Below are positions 21,329-29,147 of a stretch of 64,000 bases of DNA, in pieces. Every line of letters begins with the position of its first letter. The first letter of the stretch is position 1. The notes beneath the pieces were generated by a model. That model did not search any database, was not told the DNA's origin, and saw only the letters and a program-made list of their open reading frames with translations. The stretch comes from an uncultured Clostridia bacterium (lineage in GTDB: Bacteria; Bacillota; Clostridia; UBA1212; UBA1255), in NCBI GenBank assembly GCA_904420095.1, contig CAJFUB010000007.1, positions 62,001 to 126,000 on the forward strand, given 5' to 3'. The position numbers and the translations under genes are program-made.

Positions 21329-24300
21329 GCTCTTTCATAACCTCTTCCGATGCGTTCATGTATCCGGAATAAACACAATTTCCGGTTTCCTGATCGATCA
21401 GCTTTACAGGCGTTCTCCCGGAAAAAAATTTTACAAACGCCAATATGCGCTTTGCGTTTTCACGGGTAACGTTCAAAATCGTCTCCTTTGGCGGCTCGGT
21501 CTCGGCCGACGCCGGAGCGTTCATATTCTGAAGATAATCCGGAAGACCAAAGATTTGATCGGGAAGAATTTTGGGCGTGTCGTCCTCCCGCAGACTCAGT
21601 CTCCCCTTCACGAACACAAGGTTTTCCGGATACAGAAGCCCTGTAAATTTCTCATAAATTTTAGGAAATATCAGCAGCTCGCACGTTCCGTATAAGTCTT
21701 CAAGCGTTCCGAATGCCATCATGGCATTATTTTTTGTGACCTTCTTTTTCACGGAAGTCAGAATCCCGCCGATCTGCACGGTCATTCCATCCTTGATGCC
21801 GGAGGAGAAGGATTTGTCCATGCCCTCCAGCTCTTCCTCGCTGTCCGCAATCAGATCCGTGGATTTGAGATTCGAAATTTTTCCGAGAAGCTCCGCGTAG
21901 CCTTCAAGAGGGTGACCGGAAAGATAAATTCCCAGCATTTCCTTTTCCATGGAAAGAAGATCTGCTTTGGAAAATTCAGGAATATCGGGATAACGCTCGG
22001 AATCGTCCGGCTCGCTGCTTTCTTCCTCAAATAAATCAAACAGGGAAACCTGGCCCTCCGCTCTGTTTTTCATTGCAGCGGCGGTATTTTCCATAATCGA
22101 TTCAAATGTTTTAAAGAGCTGCGAGCGCTTTACTCCGAGCGAGCCGAAAACGCCGGCTTTGATGAAGCTTTCCACACAGCGTTTATTGATTTCCGTACAG
22201 GCCGTGCGCTCGCAGAATTCGCCGAAGCTCTGAAACGGTCCGTGTTCATCGCGTTCTTTTGTAATCAGATCTACAACATGCGCGCCGACATTTTTGACTG
22301 CGGCAAGTCCGAATACAATACTGCCGTCCTTTACCGTGAATTTTCCGTAGCTCAGATTGATATCCGGAGGCAGAATTTTAATGTTCATCTGCCTGCATTC
22401 TTCGATATATTGTGCGATTTTATCTGTGCGGTCCATAAAGCTGTTCAGCAGCGCCGCCATAAACTCCACAGGATAATACGTTTTCAGCCAGGCCGTTTCA
22501 TAGCCGACTACGGCGTAGCAGGCGGCGTGCGCTTTGTTGAAGGCGTAGCTGGCAAAATCGATCATCTGATCAAATATTTTGTTGGAAATATCGGGAGCCA
22601 CTCCGTTCTTTTCCGCGCCGGCAATAAAATTTACGCGTTCCTTTTCCATAACGTCGTGCTTCTTTTTCGCCATGGCTCTTCTGACGAGATCGGACTGTCC
22701 CATCGTATATCCCGCAAGATCGCGCACGATCTGCATTACCTGCTCCTGATAGATTATGCAGCCGTACGTTACGTTCAGGATCGGCTCCAAAATAGGATGG
22801 AGATACTTGATCCGTTCCGGATTTTTTTTGTTTTCGAGATATTGCGGGATCTGATCCATGGGCCCGGGCCGATACAGCGCGATCCCCGCAATGATGTCCT
22901 CCAGATTTCCCGGCTGAAGCTCCGTAATAAAGCGCGTCATGCCGGGGCTTTCCAGCTGAAAAATCCCAAGCGTTTTCCCATCTGAAATCGTTTTGTAAAC
23001 GTTTGGATCATCCATGGACATCGCGTCGAAATCAACGGTGACGCCGTGCTGCTTCTGCACAAGCTCAATGGCGTCCTGAATCACGGTAAGCGTTCTGAGA
23101 CCGAGAAAGTCGACTTTCAGAAGGCCCAGCTTTTCCAGCACAGCCATTGGGAACTGCGTTACAACGCTGTCTCCTGTTTTATGGACCGGTACGTAATCCG
23201 TGACGGGATCTTTTGTGAGCACCACGCCCGCCGCATGAGTAGATGCATTGCGCGGCATTCCCTCCAGCTGCATGGCGGTATCGAGCAGGTCTTTGACCGT
23301 TTCATCCGTTTCATATCTTGTGCGGAGCTCTGGGTTATGCGCAATCGCGCCTTCTATAGTGGTCGTCTTTCCGGGCGACATCGGAATCATTTTGGCGATG
23401 ACGTCTACATCGGAATACGGAACGTCGAGCACCCTTCCGACATCTCGTACGGCGCCGCGCGCCGCCATCGTACCAAACGTAATGATTTGTGCGACACGGT
23501 CCTCCCCGTATTTGCGCACGACGTAATCGATTACTTCTTTCCTTCGTTCATCGCTGAAATCGACGTCGAAATCCGGCATGCTGATTCGTTCGGGATTCAG
23601 GAAGCGTTCAAACGCCAGGTTGTATTTTAAAGAGTCGATATTCGTAATTTTAAGGCAATACGCGACCAGACTGCCCGCTCCGGAGCCTCTTCCGGGACCA
23701 ACTGTGATGCCGTTGTCTTTTGCGAATTTGATAAAATCCCATACGATCAGATAATATTCCGCATACCCCATCGTATTGATCACAGACAGCTCGTATTCCA
23801 GGCGCTCCGCGACGTCTTTGGGAAGCGGTGCTCCGTAGCGGAACGCGGCGCCCTCATACGTCAGCTTTCGGAGATATTCCGCGGAGGACAGTCCGCCGGG
23901 AATATCGAACTGCGGTAATACGGGACGGCCGAAGGTAATTTCCACATTGCATTCTTCGGCAATTTTAACGGTATTTTCCAGCGCGTCGCGTCTTACCGGG
24001 AACAGTTCCGCCATTTCCTCCGGCGTCCGAAGATACACTTGGTCCGTATTAAATTTCATACGATCCGGATCATTGTATTTTTTGCCCGTCTGCACGCACA
24101 TCAGAATATCCTGCGCCCTGGCATCGGAATGATCAATAAAATGTACGTCGTTTGTGGCGATCAGAGGGAGCCCCGTCTCTTCCGCAATCCGGATCAGTCC
24201 CTTGTTTACGATTCTCTGCTCTTCCAGACCGTTGCTCTGAAGCTCCAGATAATAGCCTGCGTTTTCAAAAATCGAAGCATATTCCAGCGCAAGCTTTTTG

Positions 24301-24776
24301 GCCCCCTCGTAATCGCCTTTTAAAATCAGCTGCGGGACGTCTCCGCCGAGGCAGGCGGAAGAGCAGATGACGCCCTCGGCGTATTCCCGCAGAAGCGCAA
24401 GATCAACGCGCGGCTTATAATAATAGCCCTCCGTAAAGGCTTTTGATACGATCCGGATCAGATTGTGATATCCGGTATTGTTCTTCGCAAGCAGCAGCAG
24501 ATGGCCGTACTCGTTATCGACGCCGGGGGCTTTGTCAAAGCGCGTTCGCTTTGCCGTATAAACCTCGCAGCCGATAATGGGCTTGACGCCGACGCTTTTG
24601 CAGGCTTCATAGAATTCCACGACGCCATACATGACGCCGTGGTCGGTAATGGCAAGCGCATCCATGCCGCGCTCTTTACAGGCGGCTGCAAGCTCTTTGA
24701 TCCTGCAGGCGCCGTCCAAAAGGCTGTATTCGGTATGGACGTGGAGATGAACGAATCCGGTCTTCAAAGCGTCCAT
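21312..24776 (-). CDS. dnaE: DNA polymerase III subunit alpha (DnaE)
   Basis: This 1154-residue replicative polymerase has an N-terminal PHP domain (HLHVHTEYSLLDGA, ITDHGVMYGVVEFY). The palm domain carries the catalytic aspartates (GPGRGSGAGSLVAYCL, MPDFDVDFSDERR). A helix-hairpin-helix region and an OB fold (TVQIGGILTSVKKK) follow near ~970. It lacks the 3'-5' exonuclease domain of PolC. In Firmicutes with both enzymes DnaE extends primers before PolC takes over. It begins 1 nt after the pgm stop, so the two are transcribed together. Confidence 0.96.
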   Translation of the reverse strand: MDALKTGFVHLHVHTEYSLLDGACRIKELAAACKERGMDALAITDHGVMYGVVEFYEACKSVGVKPIIGCEVYTAKRTRFDKAPGVDNEYGHLLLLAKNNTGYHNLIRIVSKAFTEGYYYKPRVDLALLREYAEGVICSSACLGGDVPQLILKGDYEGAKKLALEYASIFENAGYYLELQSNGLEEQRIVNKGLIRIAEETGLPLIATNDVHFIDHSDARAQDILMCVQTGKKYNDPDRMKFNTDQVYLRTPEEMAELFPVRRDALENTVKIAEECNVEITFGRPVLPQFDIPGGLSSAEYLRKLTYEGAAFRYGAPLPKDVAERLEYELSVINTMGYAEYYLIVWDFIKFAKDNGITVGPGRGSGAGSLVAYCLKITNIDSLKYNLAFERFLNPERISMPDFDVDFSDERRKEVIDYVVRKYGEDRVAQIITFGTMAARGAVRDVGRVLDVPYSDVDVIAKMIPMSPGKTTTIEGAIAHNPELRTRYETDETVKDLLDTAMQLEGMPRNASTHAAGVVLTKDPVTDYVPVHKTGDSVVTQFPMAVLEKLGLLKVDFLGLRTLTVIQDAIELVQKQHGVTVDFDAMSMDDPNVYKTISDGKTLGIFQLESPGMTRFITELQPGNLEDIIAGIALYRPGPMDQIPQYLENKKNPERIKYLHPILEPILNVTYGCIIYQEQVMQIVRDLAGYTMGQSDLVRRAMAKKKHDVMEKERVNFIAGAEKNGVAPDISNKIFDQMIDFASYAFNKAHAACYAVVGYETAWLKTYYPVEFMAALLNSFMDRTDKIAQYIEECRQMNIKILPPDINLSYGKFTVKDGSIVFGLAAVKNVGAHVVDLITKERDEHGPFQSFGEFCERTACTEINKRCVESFIKAGVFGSLGVKRSQLFKTFESIMENTAAAMKNRAEGQVSLFDLFEEESSEPDDSERYPDIPEFSKADLLSMEKEMLGIYLSGHPLEGYAELLGKISNLKSTDLIADSEEELEGMDKSFSSGIKDGMTVQIGGILTSVKKKVTKNNAMMAFGTLEDLYGTCELLIFPKIYEKFTGLLYPENLVFVKGRLSLREDDTPKILPDQIFGLPDYLQNMNAPASAETEPPKETILNVTRENAKRILAFVKFFSGRTPVKLIDQETGNCVYSGYMNASEEVMKELETLT

Positions 24777-24777
24777 T

Positions 24778-26526
24778 TTACTTTTTGATGATCGGCATAA
24801 TTTTCCCGAGGACTTCTTCTTTTAATTGGACGGCCTTGCCATGCGCTTCGTCTAAATTGTCCGCGATACCGCCGAAATAAATCTTGATCTTCGGCTCCGT
24901 TCCGGAAGGACGCAGACAGAACCATCGATCGCCATAATTAAACGTCAGTACATTTGAGGACGGAAGCGTCGTTTTTTCTTTAGACGCGATGCTGCCGTCT
25001 TTGTTGAATTTTATTACTTCTGAGGATTGGATATCCGTATATTCTGCGGGAACTGCGGCGAGAAATTTTCCGTTTGCTTCACGGACGGTATCCATAATTT
25101 TCCGAATCATTCGCAGTCCGGATTCGCCCTTGAGGTTGATGGAAACCTGCATTTCGTTGTGATAGCCGTATTTTTTATAAATATCGTCCAGCGCCTCGAA
25201 AAGCGTTTTCCCTAGCGCCGCATAATGCGCGGCTGCCTCCGCCGCGAAAAGGCATCCCGCCACGGCGTCTTTGTCTCTTGCGTATGTGCCGGGCAAATAA
25301 CCGTAGCTTTCTTCAAAACCGAAAAGAAAATTCTTGTCTCCGTGTTCGTCAAGCTCCATAATTTTCTCCCCGATGAATTTAAAGCCTGTTAAAACGTCGA
25401 CATATTCAATGCTGTTCGCCTCGCAGATGCGTTTTGTCAGCCTTGTGGAAACCACCGTAGATACGACGAACGGATTGACCGGCATCATTTTGCGCGCATT
25501 GCGGCTTTCAATAATGCGTTCGAGGAGCAGCACGCCGATTTGGTTTCCGTTGAGCATCGCATAGCCGCCGTCCGGGGTTTTTGCATATACGCCGGTTCTG
25601 TCGGAGTCAGGATCCGATGCGAGCACGAGATCGGCCTGAACTTCTTTCGCAAGCGCAAGCGCCATCTCAAAAGCCGCCGGATCTTCGGGATTTGGAAGCT
25701 TTACCGTCGGGAAATCGCCGTCCGGCTGCATTTGTTCTTTTACCGTATGCAGATCCGAAACGCCGCATTCTTTGAGCAGCTCCGGAATCCATTTTGCGCC
25801 GGCGCCATGCAGCGGCGTATAGACGACCGTTATTTGGGCGGCGTTCTTCTTAAAGCCCTCTTTGTCGGCAATCAGTTTTTTGATTTCTTTCAGATAGAGC
25901 GCCTTAAGATTGGAATCGACATATTTGATGTTGTTCCCGTTTTTGAAAAAATCAAAGCTGAAGGACGGTACCTTGGTATAATCCGTGATGGAAAGCATAA
26001 TTCGGGAAATCTGCTCGCTGTCGGTCAGGGAAAGCTGCGCCCCGTCCGCACCGTATACCTTGTACCCGTTATATTCTTTCGGATTATGGCTCGCAGTGAT
26101 CATTACGCCTGCGGCGCAGCGGAGCTGCCGGACGGAAAAGGAAAGGAATGGTACCGGGACGATTTCCGTATGAAGATATACCTTGATCCCGTTCCCTGCA
26201 AATACGGCTGCCGCTTCCTTGGCGAATTCTTCGGAAAAATTGCGGCTGTCATAGCCGATGACAACGCCGTCCTTCTTCGCTTTCGAGCCCTTGGAAAGAA
26301 GATGCGCCGCGATTGCCGTACTCAGCCGGCGCACGACGTATTTGTTCATTCTGTTTGTACCGGCGCCGATGATCCCCCGGATCCCCGCGGTGCCGAAATC
26401 AAGCTCTTTATAGAATCGGTCTCTGATTTCGGAATTGTCGCCTGCAATTCCCTCTAGTTCTTTTCTGGTGGCTTCGTCAAAATAACGATTCGTCGCCCAC
26501 TGTGTGTATGTCATGCCTATATCCAT
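24778..26526 (-). CDS. Phosphosugar mutase (phosphoglucomutase/phosphomannomutase family)
   Basis: This 582-residue alpha-D-phosphohexomutase is of PgcA-like length. It carries the phosphoserine loop MITASHNPKEYNGYKVYG, the Mg-binding DPDSDRTGVY, the sugar-binding FGFEESYGYLPG, and a C-terminal phosphate-binding FCLRPSGTEPKIKIY. It interconverts hexose 1- and 6-phosphates for cell-wall and glycogen precursors. ATG at 26526 with AAGGGG upstream; a second ATG 12 nt inside is possible. It is the first gene before dnaE, and its promoter region contains a perfect 37-bp palindrome. Confidence 0.93.
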   Translation of the reverse strand: MDIGMTYTQWATNRYFDEATRKELEGIAGDNSEIRDRFYKELDFGTAGIRGIIGAGTNRMNKYVVRRLSTAIAAHLLSKGSKAKKDGVVIGYDSRNFSEEFAKEAAAVFAGNGIKVYLHTEIVPVPFLSFSVRQLRCAAGVMITASHNPKEYNGYKVYGADGAQLSLTDSEQISRIMLSITDYTKVPSFSFDFFKNGNNIKYVDSNLKALYLKEIKKLIADKEGFKKNAAQITVVYTPLHGAGAKWIPELLKECGVSDLHTVKEQMQPDGDFPTVKLPNPEDPAAFEMALALAKEVQADLVLASDPDSDRTGVYAKTPDGGYAMLNGNQIGVLLLERIIESRNARKMMPVNPFVVSTVVSTRLTKRICEANSIEYVDVLTGFKFIGEKIMELDEHGDKNFLFGFEESYGYLPGTYARDKDAVAGCLFAAEAAAHYAALGKTLFEALDDIYKKYGYHNEMQVSINLKGESGLRMIRKIMDTVREANGKFLAAVPAEYTDIQSSEVIKFNKDGSIASKEKTTLPSSNVLTFNYGDRWFCLRPSGTEPKIKIYFGGIADNLDEAHGKAVQLKEEVLGKIMPIIKK

Positions 26527-26548
26527 GCAGTCTGTCGCCCCTTTATCA

Positions 26549-26591
26549 TTTTATCGCGTTTCATTATACATGAAACGCGATAAAAATACAA
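26549..26591 (-). promoter_or_regulatory. Promoter with 37-bp perfect palindrome over the -10 box (pgm-dnaE operon)
   Basis: On the minus strand, TTGTAT (26586-26591), 17 nt and TATAAT (26563-26568) form a good promoter. Two perfectly complementary 16-nt arms (26549-26564 and 26570-26585; arm ATGAAACGCGATAAAA) flank a 5-nt centre, with the -10 box at that centre. The palindrome fills the spacer and runs past the start site, as expected for a repressor operator. As RNA from the upstream SDR gene it would also form a long hairpin, but no U-run follows. Confidence 0.6.
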
Positions 26592-26616
26592 ACCGTTATC
26601 TTGTAAGCGGCTTCTC

Positions 26617-27453
26617 TTATACGCCGGAATAGGCGGAAAATCCTCCGTCTACGGGAACGACGACGCCTGTTACAAATCCGGAGGCTTTGCTGTTGGTAAT
26701 CCAAAGCAGCGTACCGATCAGCTCTTCCGGCTCTCCAAAGCGGTTCATGGGCGTTGCGCGCAGGATTTTTTCCGTCCGTTCTGTCGGATTCCCGTCCTTA
26801 TCAAACAACAGATCCCGATTCTGCTTCGTCACAAAAAAGCCGGGAGCGATCGCGTTGACACGGATATTCTCTTTTGCAAAATGAACGGCAAGCCATTGCG
26901 TAAAATTGGATACAGCAGCCTTCGCGGCACTGTAGGCGGGAATTTTGGTCAGCGGCCGGTACGCGTTCATAGAGGAAATGTTCACGACGGAGCAGCCTTC
27001 CCTTCCCAGCATATCCGGAACAAATACCTGCGTGGGAAGCAGCGTCCCCATAAGATTTAAATTGAATACGAAATCGAATCCGGCTTTGTCAAGGTTGAAA
27101 AAGGTCATGATGTCGTTTCTTTTTTCATCTTCGATTTTGTAGGTTTCATGAGCGGTTATGCATTTAGGGCTGTTTCCGCCTGCTCCGTTGATCAGAACCG
27201 TGCATTTGCCCAGATCCCGTAAAATTTTCTGGTGAACCTCTTCCAGGTTGTCTCTGTCCAGAACGTTTGCTTTGTATGCTTTGGCCGTTATGTTCTTTAT
27301 TGATTTATTTTTGCTGATTTCCTCGGCGGCAGCTTTTGCTGCGTCCTCGTTGAGATCCAGCAGCGCGACGTCATATCCTGCTCCCGCCATCGCTTTGGCA
27401 AAGCAGGAACATAGAACGCCGCCCGCCCCCGTGATAACCGCTAATTGATTCAT
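26617..27453 (-). CDS. SDR-family oxidoreductase, possibly D-mannonate oxidoreductase
   Basis: This ~278-residue short-chain dehydrogenase/reductase has a cofactor motif TGAGGVLCSCFAKAM (GxxxGxG-like, with Cys/Ser in place of the last Gly), NGAGGNSP, and the catalytic YSAAK (YxxxK) after SSMNAY. The C-terminal segment PMNRFGEPEELIGTLLW followed by VPVDGGFSAYSGV resembles SDR-type D-mannonate (fructuronate) oxidoreductases of Bacillus and clostridia; that substrate is inferred from family resemblance only. The start at 27453 has AGGAG at 10-nt spacing; the ATG 9 nt upstream abuts the ribosome site. Single-gene unit with its own promoter. Confidence 0.85.
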   Translation of the reverse strand: MNQLAVITGAGGVLCSCFAKAMAGAGYDVALLDLNEDAAKAAAEEISKNKSIKNITAKAYKANVLDRDNLEEVHQKILRDLGKCTVLINGAGGNSPKCITAHETYKIEDEKRNDIMTFFNLDKAGFDFVFNLNLMGTLLPTQVFVPDMLGREGCSVVNISSMNAYRPLTKIPAYSAAKAAVSNFTQWLAVHFAKENIRVNAIAPGFFVTKQNRDLLFDKDGNPTERTEKILRATPMNRFGEPEELIGTLLWITNSKASGFVTGVVVPVDGGFSAYSGV

Positions 27454-27502
27454 TTTATGCATCTCCTTTTATAATCAAATTTGCCAAAAGGCTTTTTCTT
27501 CT

Positions 27503-27531
27503 ATTATAAACGCATTCCGAACAATTGACAA
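27503..27531 (-). promoter_or_regulatory. Promoter for the SDR gene
   Basis: On the minus strand, TTGTCA, a 17-nt spacer and TATAAT lie ~50 nt upstream of the SDR start. The -35 hexamer occupies 27526-27531, overlapping by 5 bp the -35 hexamer of the oppositely oriented tRNA-Pro promoter. Confidence 0.75.
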
Positions 27532-27553
27532 CCACTTTTGCATATGCTATCAT
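27525..27553 (+). promoter_or_regulatory. Promoter for tRNA-Pro
   Basis: TTGACA (27525-27530), a 17-nt spacer and TATCAT (27548-27553) lie directly before the tRNA, leaving ~5 nt of leader. The -35 is perfect consensus, as expected for a stable RNA gene. Confidence 0.8.
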
Positions 27554-27564
27554 AAACGCGTTTT

Positions 27565-27640
27565 CGGGGTGTAGCGCAGTTGGTAGCGCGCGACATTTGG
27601 GATGTTGAGGCCGCAGGTTCGAATCCTGTCACTCCGACCA
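27565..27640 (+). tRNA. tRNA-Pro (anticodon UGG)
   Basis: This 76-nt cloverleaf has CCA encoded. The acceptor arm CGGGGTG pairs with CACTCCG (one G-U). The D-arm contains AGCGCAGTTGGTAGCGC. The anticodon stem CGACA/TGTTG encloses loop TTTGGGA with anticodon TGG. The T-arm is CAGGTTCGAATCCTG. The accessory island begins immediately downstream, consistent with tRNA 3' ends being common integration sites, but no second copy of the tRNA 3' end was seen. Confidence 0.97.
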
Positions 27641-27646
27641 GTTTTT

Positions 27647-27680
27647 GCAGAAGAACCGCCTATTTAGGCGGTTCTTCTGC
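27647..27680. terminator. 14-bp hairpin after tRNA-Pro
   Basis: A perfect 14-bp stem (GCAGAAGAACCGCC with its complement) encloses a 6-nt loop 6 nt after the tRNA. It is probably the tRNA terminator, though no clean T-run follows on either strand, so termination efficiency is uncertain. Confidence 0.55.
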
Positions 27681-27681
27681 G

Positions 27682-27864
27682 TTAGAAGTTCAGTTGTTGA
27701 AATTGTTCTAACCACGTAGCAAGTGTGGTCAGACGGTCAAAATAGCGGTAGCAGTCATGGCAGAGAAAAGTCGCACAAATTGCTAAATCCTTCAATTGTT
27801 CCAAACAATGTGGATTACGGTGCTCGATGGAGAAATCACAAAAGATGAGCGAGTTTCGGCGCAC
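27682..27864 (-). CDS. Small ORF of unknown nature, convergent with tRNA-Pro
   Basis: A 60-codon open frame reads toward the tRNA and ends 2 nt before the hairpin. It contains several Cys and aromatic residues (CATFLCHDCYRYFDRL) and Leu-rich helical stretches. I do not recognise a family. No ribosome binding site was identified. It may be the tail of a decayed mobile-element gene, like the neighbouring 70-bp repeat. Confidence 0.2.
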   Translation of the reverse strand: MRRNSLIFCDFSIEHRNPHCLEQLKDLAICATFLCHDCYRYFDRLTTLATWLEQFQQLNF

Positions 27865-27917
27865 ACAAACACATTTTCCGTTTTTTCGAGAGAGGATGTT
27901 ACGCCAGCGCTTATTTC

Positions 27918-27987
27918 ATTGTTTATGCGGCTCAATTTTTGAGTTCTTCCCTGCGGCAAAATCGCCCAATGTCAAGGCATGAAACTG
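27918..27987. repeat. 70-bp direct repeat, copy 1
   Basis: This copy is identical to 29912-29981 except for one A/G difference at 27975. Read on the minus strand, both copies encode the same protein tail ending LGDFAAGKNSKIEPHKQ and then a stop (TGA here, TAA in copy 2). This suggests two remnants of the 3' end of one mobile-element gene. The toxin-antitoxin cassette lies between the two copies. Confidence 0.9.
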
Positions 27988-28469
27988 GTCGGAAGCACTT
28001 TTAATACAAATCCAATCTCACACAAATCCCAAAAGACGAAAGGTTTTCTTGAAACAAGCAGGGCAAAAGAGTTCTAAAGAGGAACTGGCGGAGCACTGGA
28101 AAGCGTAAAACAGGGGACAAAAGTTCTATTTGAAAGTGCGGACTCATGTTTGGGACCACATTCCCAAACATGCGAATCCCACACACCGAGCCAAACACTA
28201 CCAAACAGGACTAAAGAGCATCAAAAAGCAGTAAAAAGCATCGTTTTTTCTCTGGCTTTCTTTTGTCGTCCTAAATGCGAGAATATCTCAAATACGCTCA
28301 ATCGGGTATTCTACTTATTTTGTTTGGATTCATTACAGGGAGTTTTATTGGACATTAAAACGGATATTGTTACATTGCAGGTAAAAATATTGGTACCCAA
28401 ACAATTCCGCAGTAATAACTAAAGTTTAGTGCTACAATCTGTTTGTTCCAATAACACCTCTAATTCAAT
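27988..28469. other. Gene-free stretch upstream of the toxin gene
   Basis: There is no convincing coding region in this ~480 bp. Open frames on both strands lack ribosome sites and recognisable motifs. It contains an 11-bp inverted repeat (28145-28172), and becomes AT-rich toward the toxin promoter. It looks like decayed mobile DNA. Confidence 0.5.
28145..28172. repeat. Perfect 11-bp inverted repeat
   Basis: CATGTTTGGGA and its exact complement are separated by 6 nt. No gene lies close by. It could be a recombination site, a protein-binding site or a terminator relic; the last is least likely because no T-run follows. Confidence 0.5.
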
Positions 28470-28498
28470 TGACGAAATCCTATAGTAGAGCTATAATA
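28470..28498 (+). promoter_or_regulatory. Promoter of the toxSAS-Panacea operon with small inverted repeat
   Basis: TTGACG (28470-28475), a 17-nt spacer and TATAAT (28493-28498) precede the toxin start by only 16 nt. A 5-bp inverted repeat TATAG-N5-CTATA (28482-28496) overlaps the -10 box and could be an operator for autoregulation. The leader would be only ~10 nt. Confidence 0.75.
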
Positions 28499-28514
28499 AT
28501 ATTGAGGTAGTGCC

Positions 28515-29147
28515 ATGATGAGAAGTGCTTTTGATGAACTGAAAGAATTAATAGATTATATTCAATCAGTATATTCTATGGTCACAGATGAATGGCTGCA
28601 AAATACAAAGGAAAAGATAAATCTGAAGAAAACTCAGATTTGTGATATTGATGCAGACGGAACCATTTACCAGAGCATTATGGAATATGTTCAGCTGCTA
28701 AACGAAAAAAGCGCAGATATTACACTGCGGCTCTCTTCGGTATGCTCTTGCCAAGTTACCGCTCGAGTAAAGACGCAGAATTCCATTGAGTATAAGATTC
28801 AAAACTACAAGACCGACTGGCACGAATTCGGAAAGGTTCCTATCAATAAGTGCGTCAACGATTTGTTTGGCGTTAGAATTATATTGGATACCCCGTTGAG
28901 TTTTGAAGAAGTACTTGCATTTATTGAGGGAGTCTACCACGGAAAGTATAAATGTATCGACTCATCAAAGCTTGAGTACAAAGCCACCCATCTCTATTTC
29001 AGAGAAAATAATCAGTCTTTTCCCTGGGAACTGCAAATTTGGAACAGATGCGATGTTGAAAGTAATTTTGCATCCCACAAAAAATACAAACAAGAATATA
29101 CTACTTGGGAGAAAGAAAGCAAGGAAGGAGGAATCATCAATGGCTAA
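28515..29147 (+). CDS. Small RelA/SpoT-domain protein, probable toxSAS toxin
   Basis: This 210-residue protein is a lone RelA/SpoT nucleotidyl/pyrophosphotransferase domain with no HD hydrolase, TGS or ACT domain. Landmarks: ARVKTQNSIEYKI (82-94; substrate-binding Arg/Lys as in the SRxKxxxSIxxK motif), NDLFGVRIIL (115-124; the DxxGxRI motif with Asp116), YKATHLYF (155-162), ELQIW (172-176; catalytic Glu172), and SHKKYK (187-192). Such stand-alone domains beside an antitoxin gene are toxSAS toxins; members either make toxic alarmones or pyrophosphorylate tRNA CCA ends. GAGGT precedes ATG 28515. The stop overlaps the Panacea-domain gene by 8 nt. Which subfamily it joins cannot be told by eye. 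Confidence 0.85.
   Translation: MMRSAFDELKELIDYIQSVYSMVTDEWLQNTKEKINLKKTQICDIDADGTIYQSIMEYVQLLNEKSADITLRLSSVCSCQVTARVKTQNSIEYKIQNYKTDWHEFGKVPINKCVNDLFGVRIILDTPLSFEEVLAFIEGVYHGKYKCIDSSKLEYKATHLYFRENNQSFPWELQIWNRCDVESNFASHKKYKQEYTTWEKESKEGGIING

Noticed and set aside
27565-27640. tRNA-Pro 3' end as an attachment site with a second copy at the far end of the island
   Set aside because: No repeat of the tRNA 3' sequence was seen downstream, and no integrase gene is present, so attL/attR could not be assigned.
27647-27680. CRISPR repeat or riboswitch in the hairpin after the tRNA
   Set aside because: It occurs once, is a simple stem, and fits a terminator. No CRISPR array with regular spacers was seen anywhere in the window.
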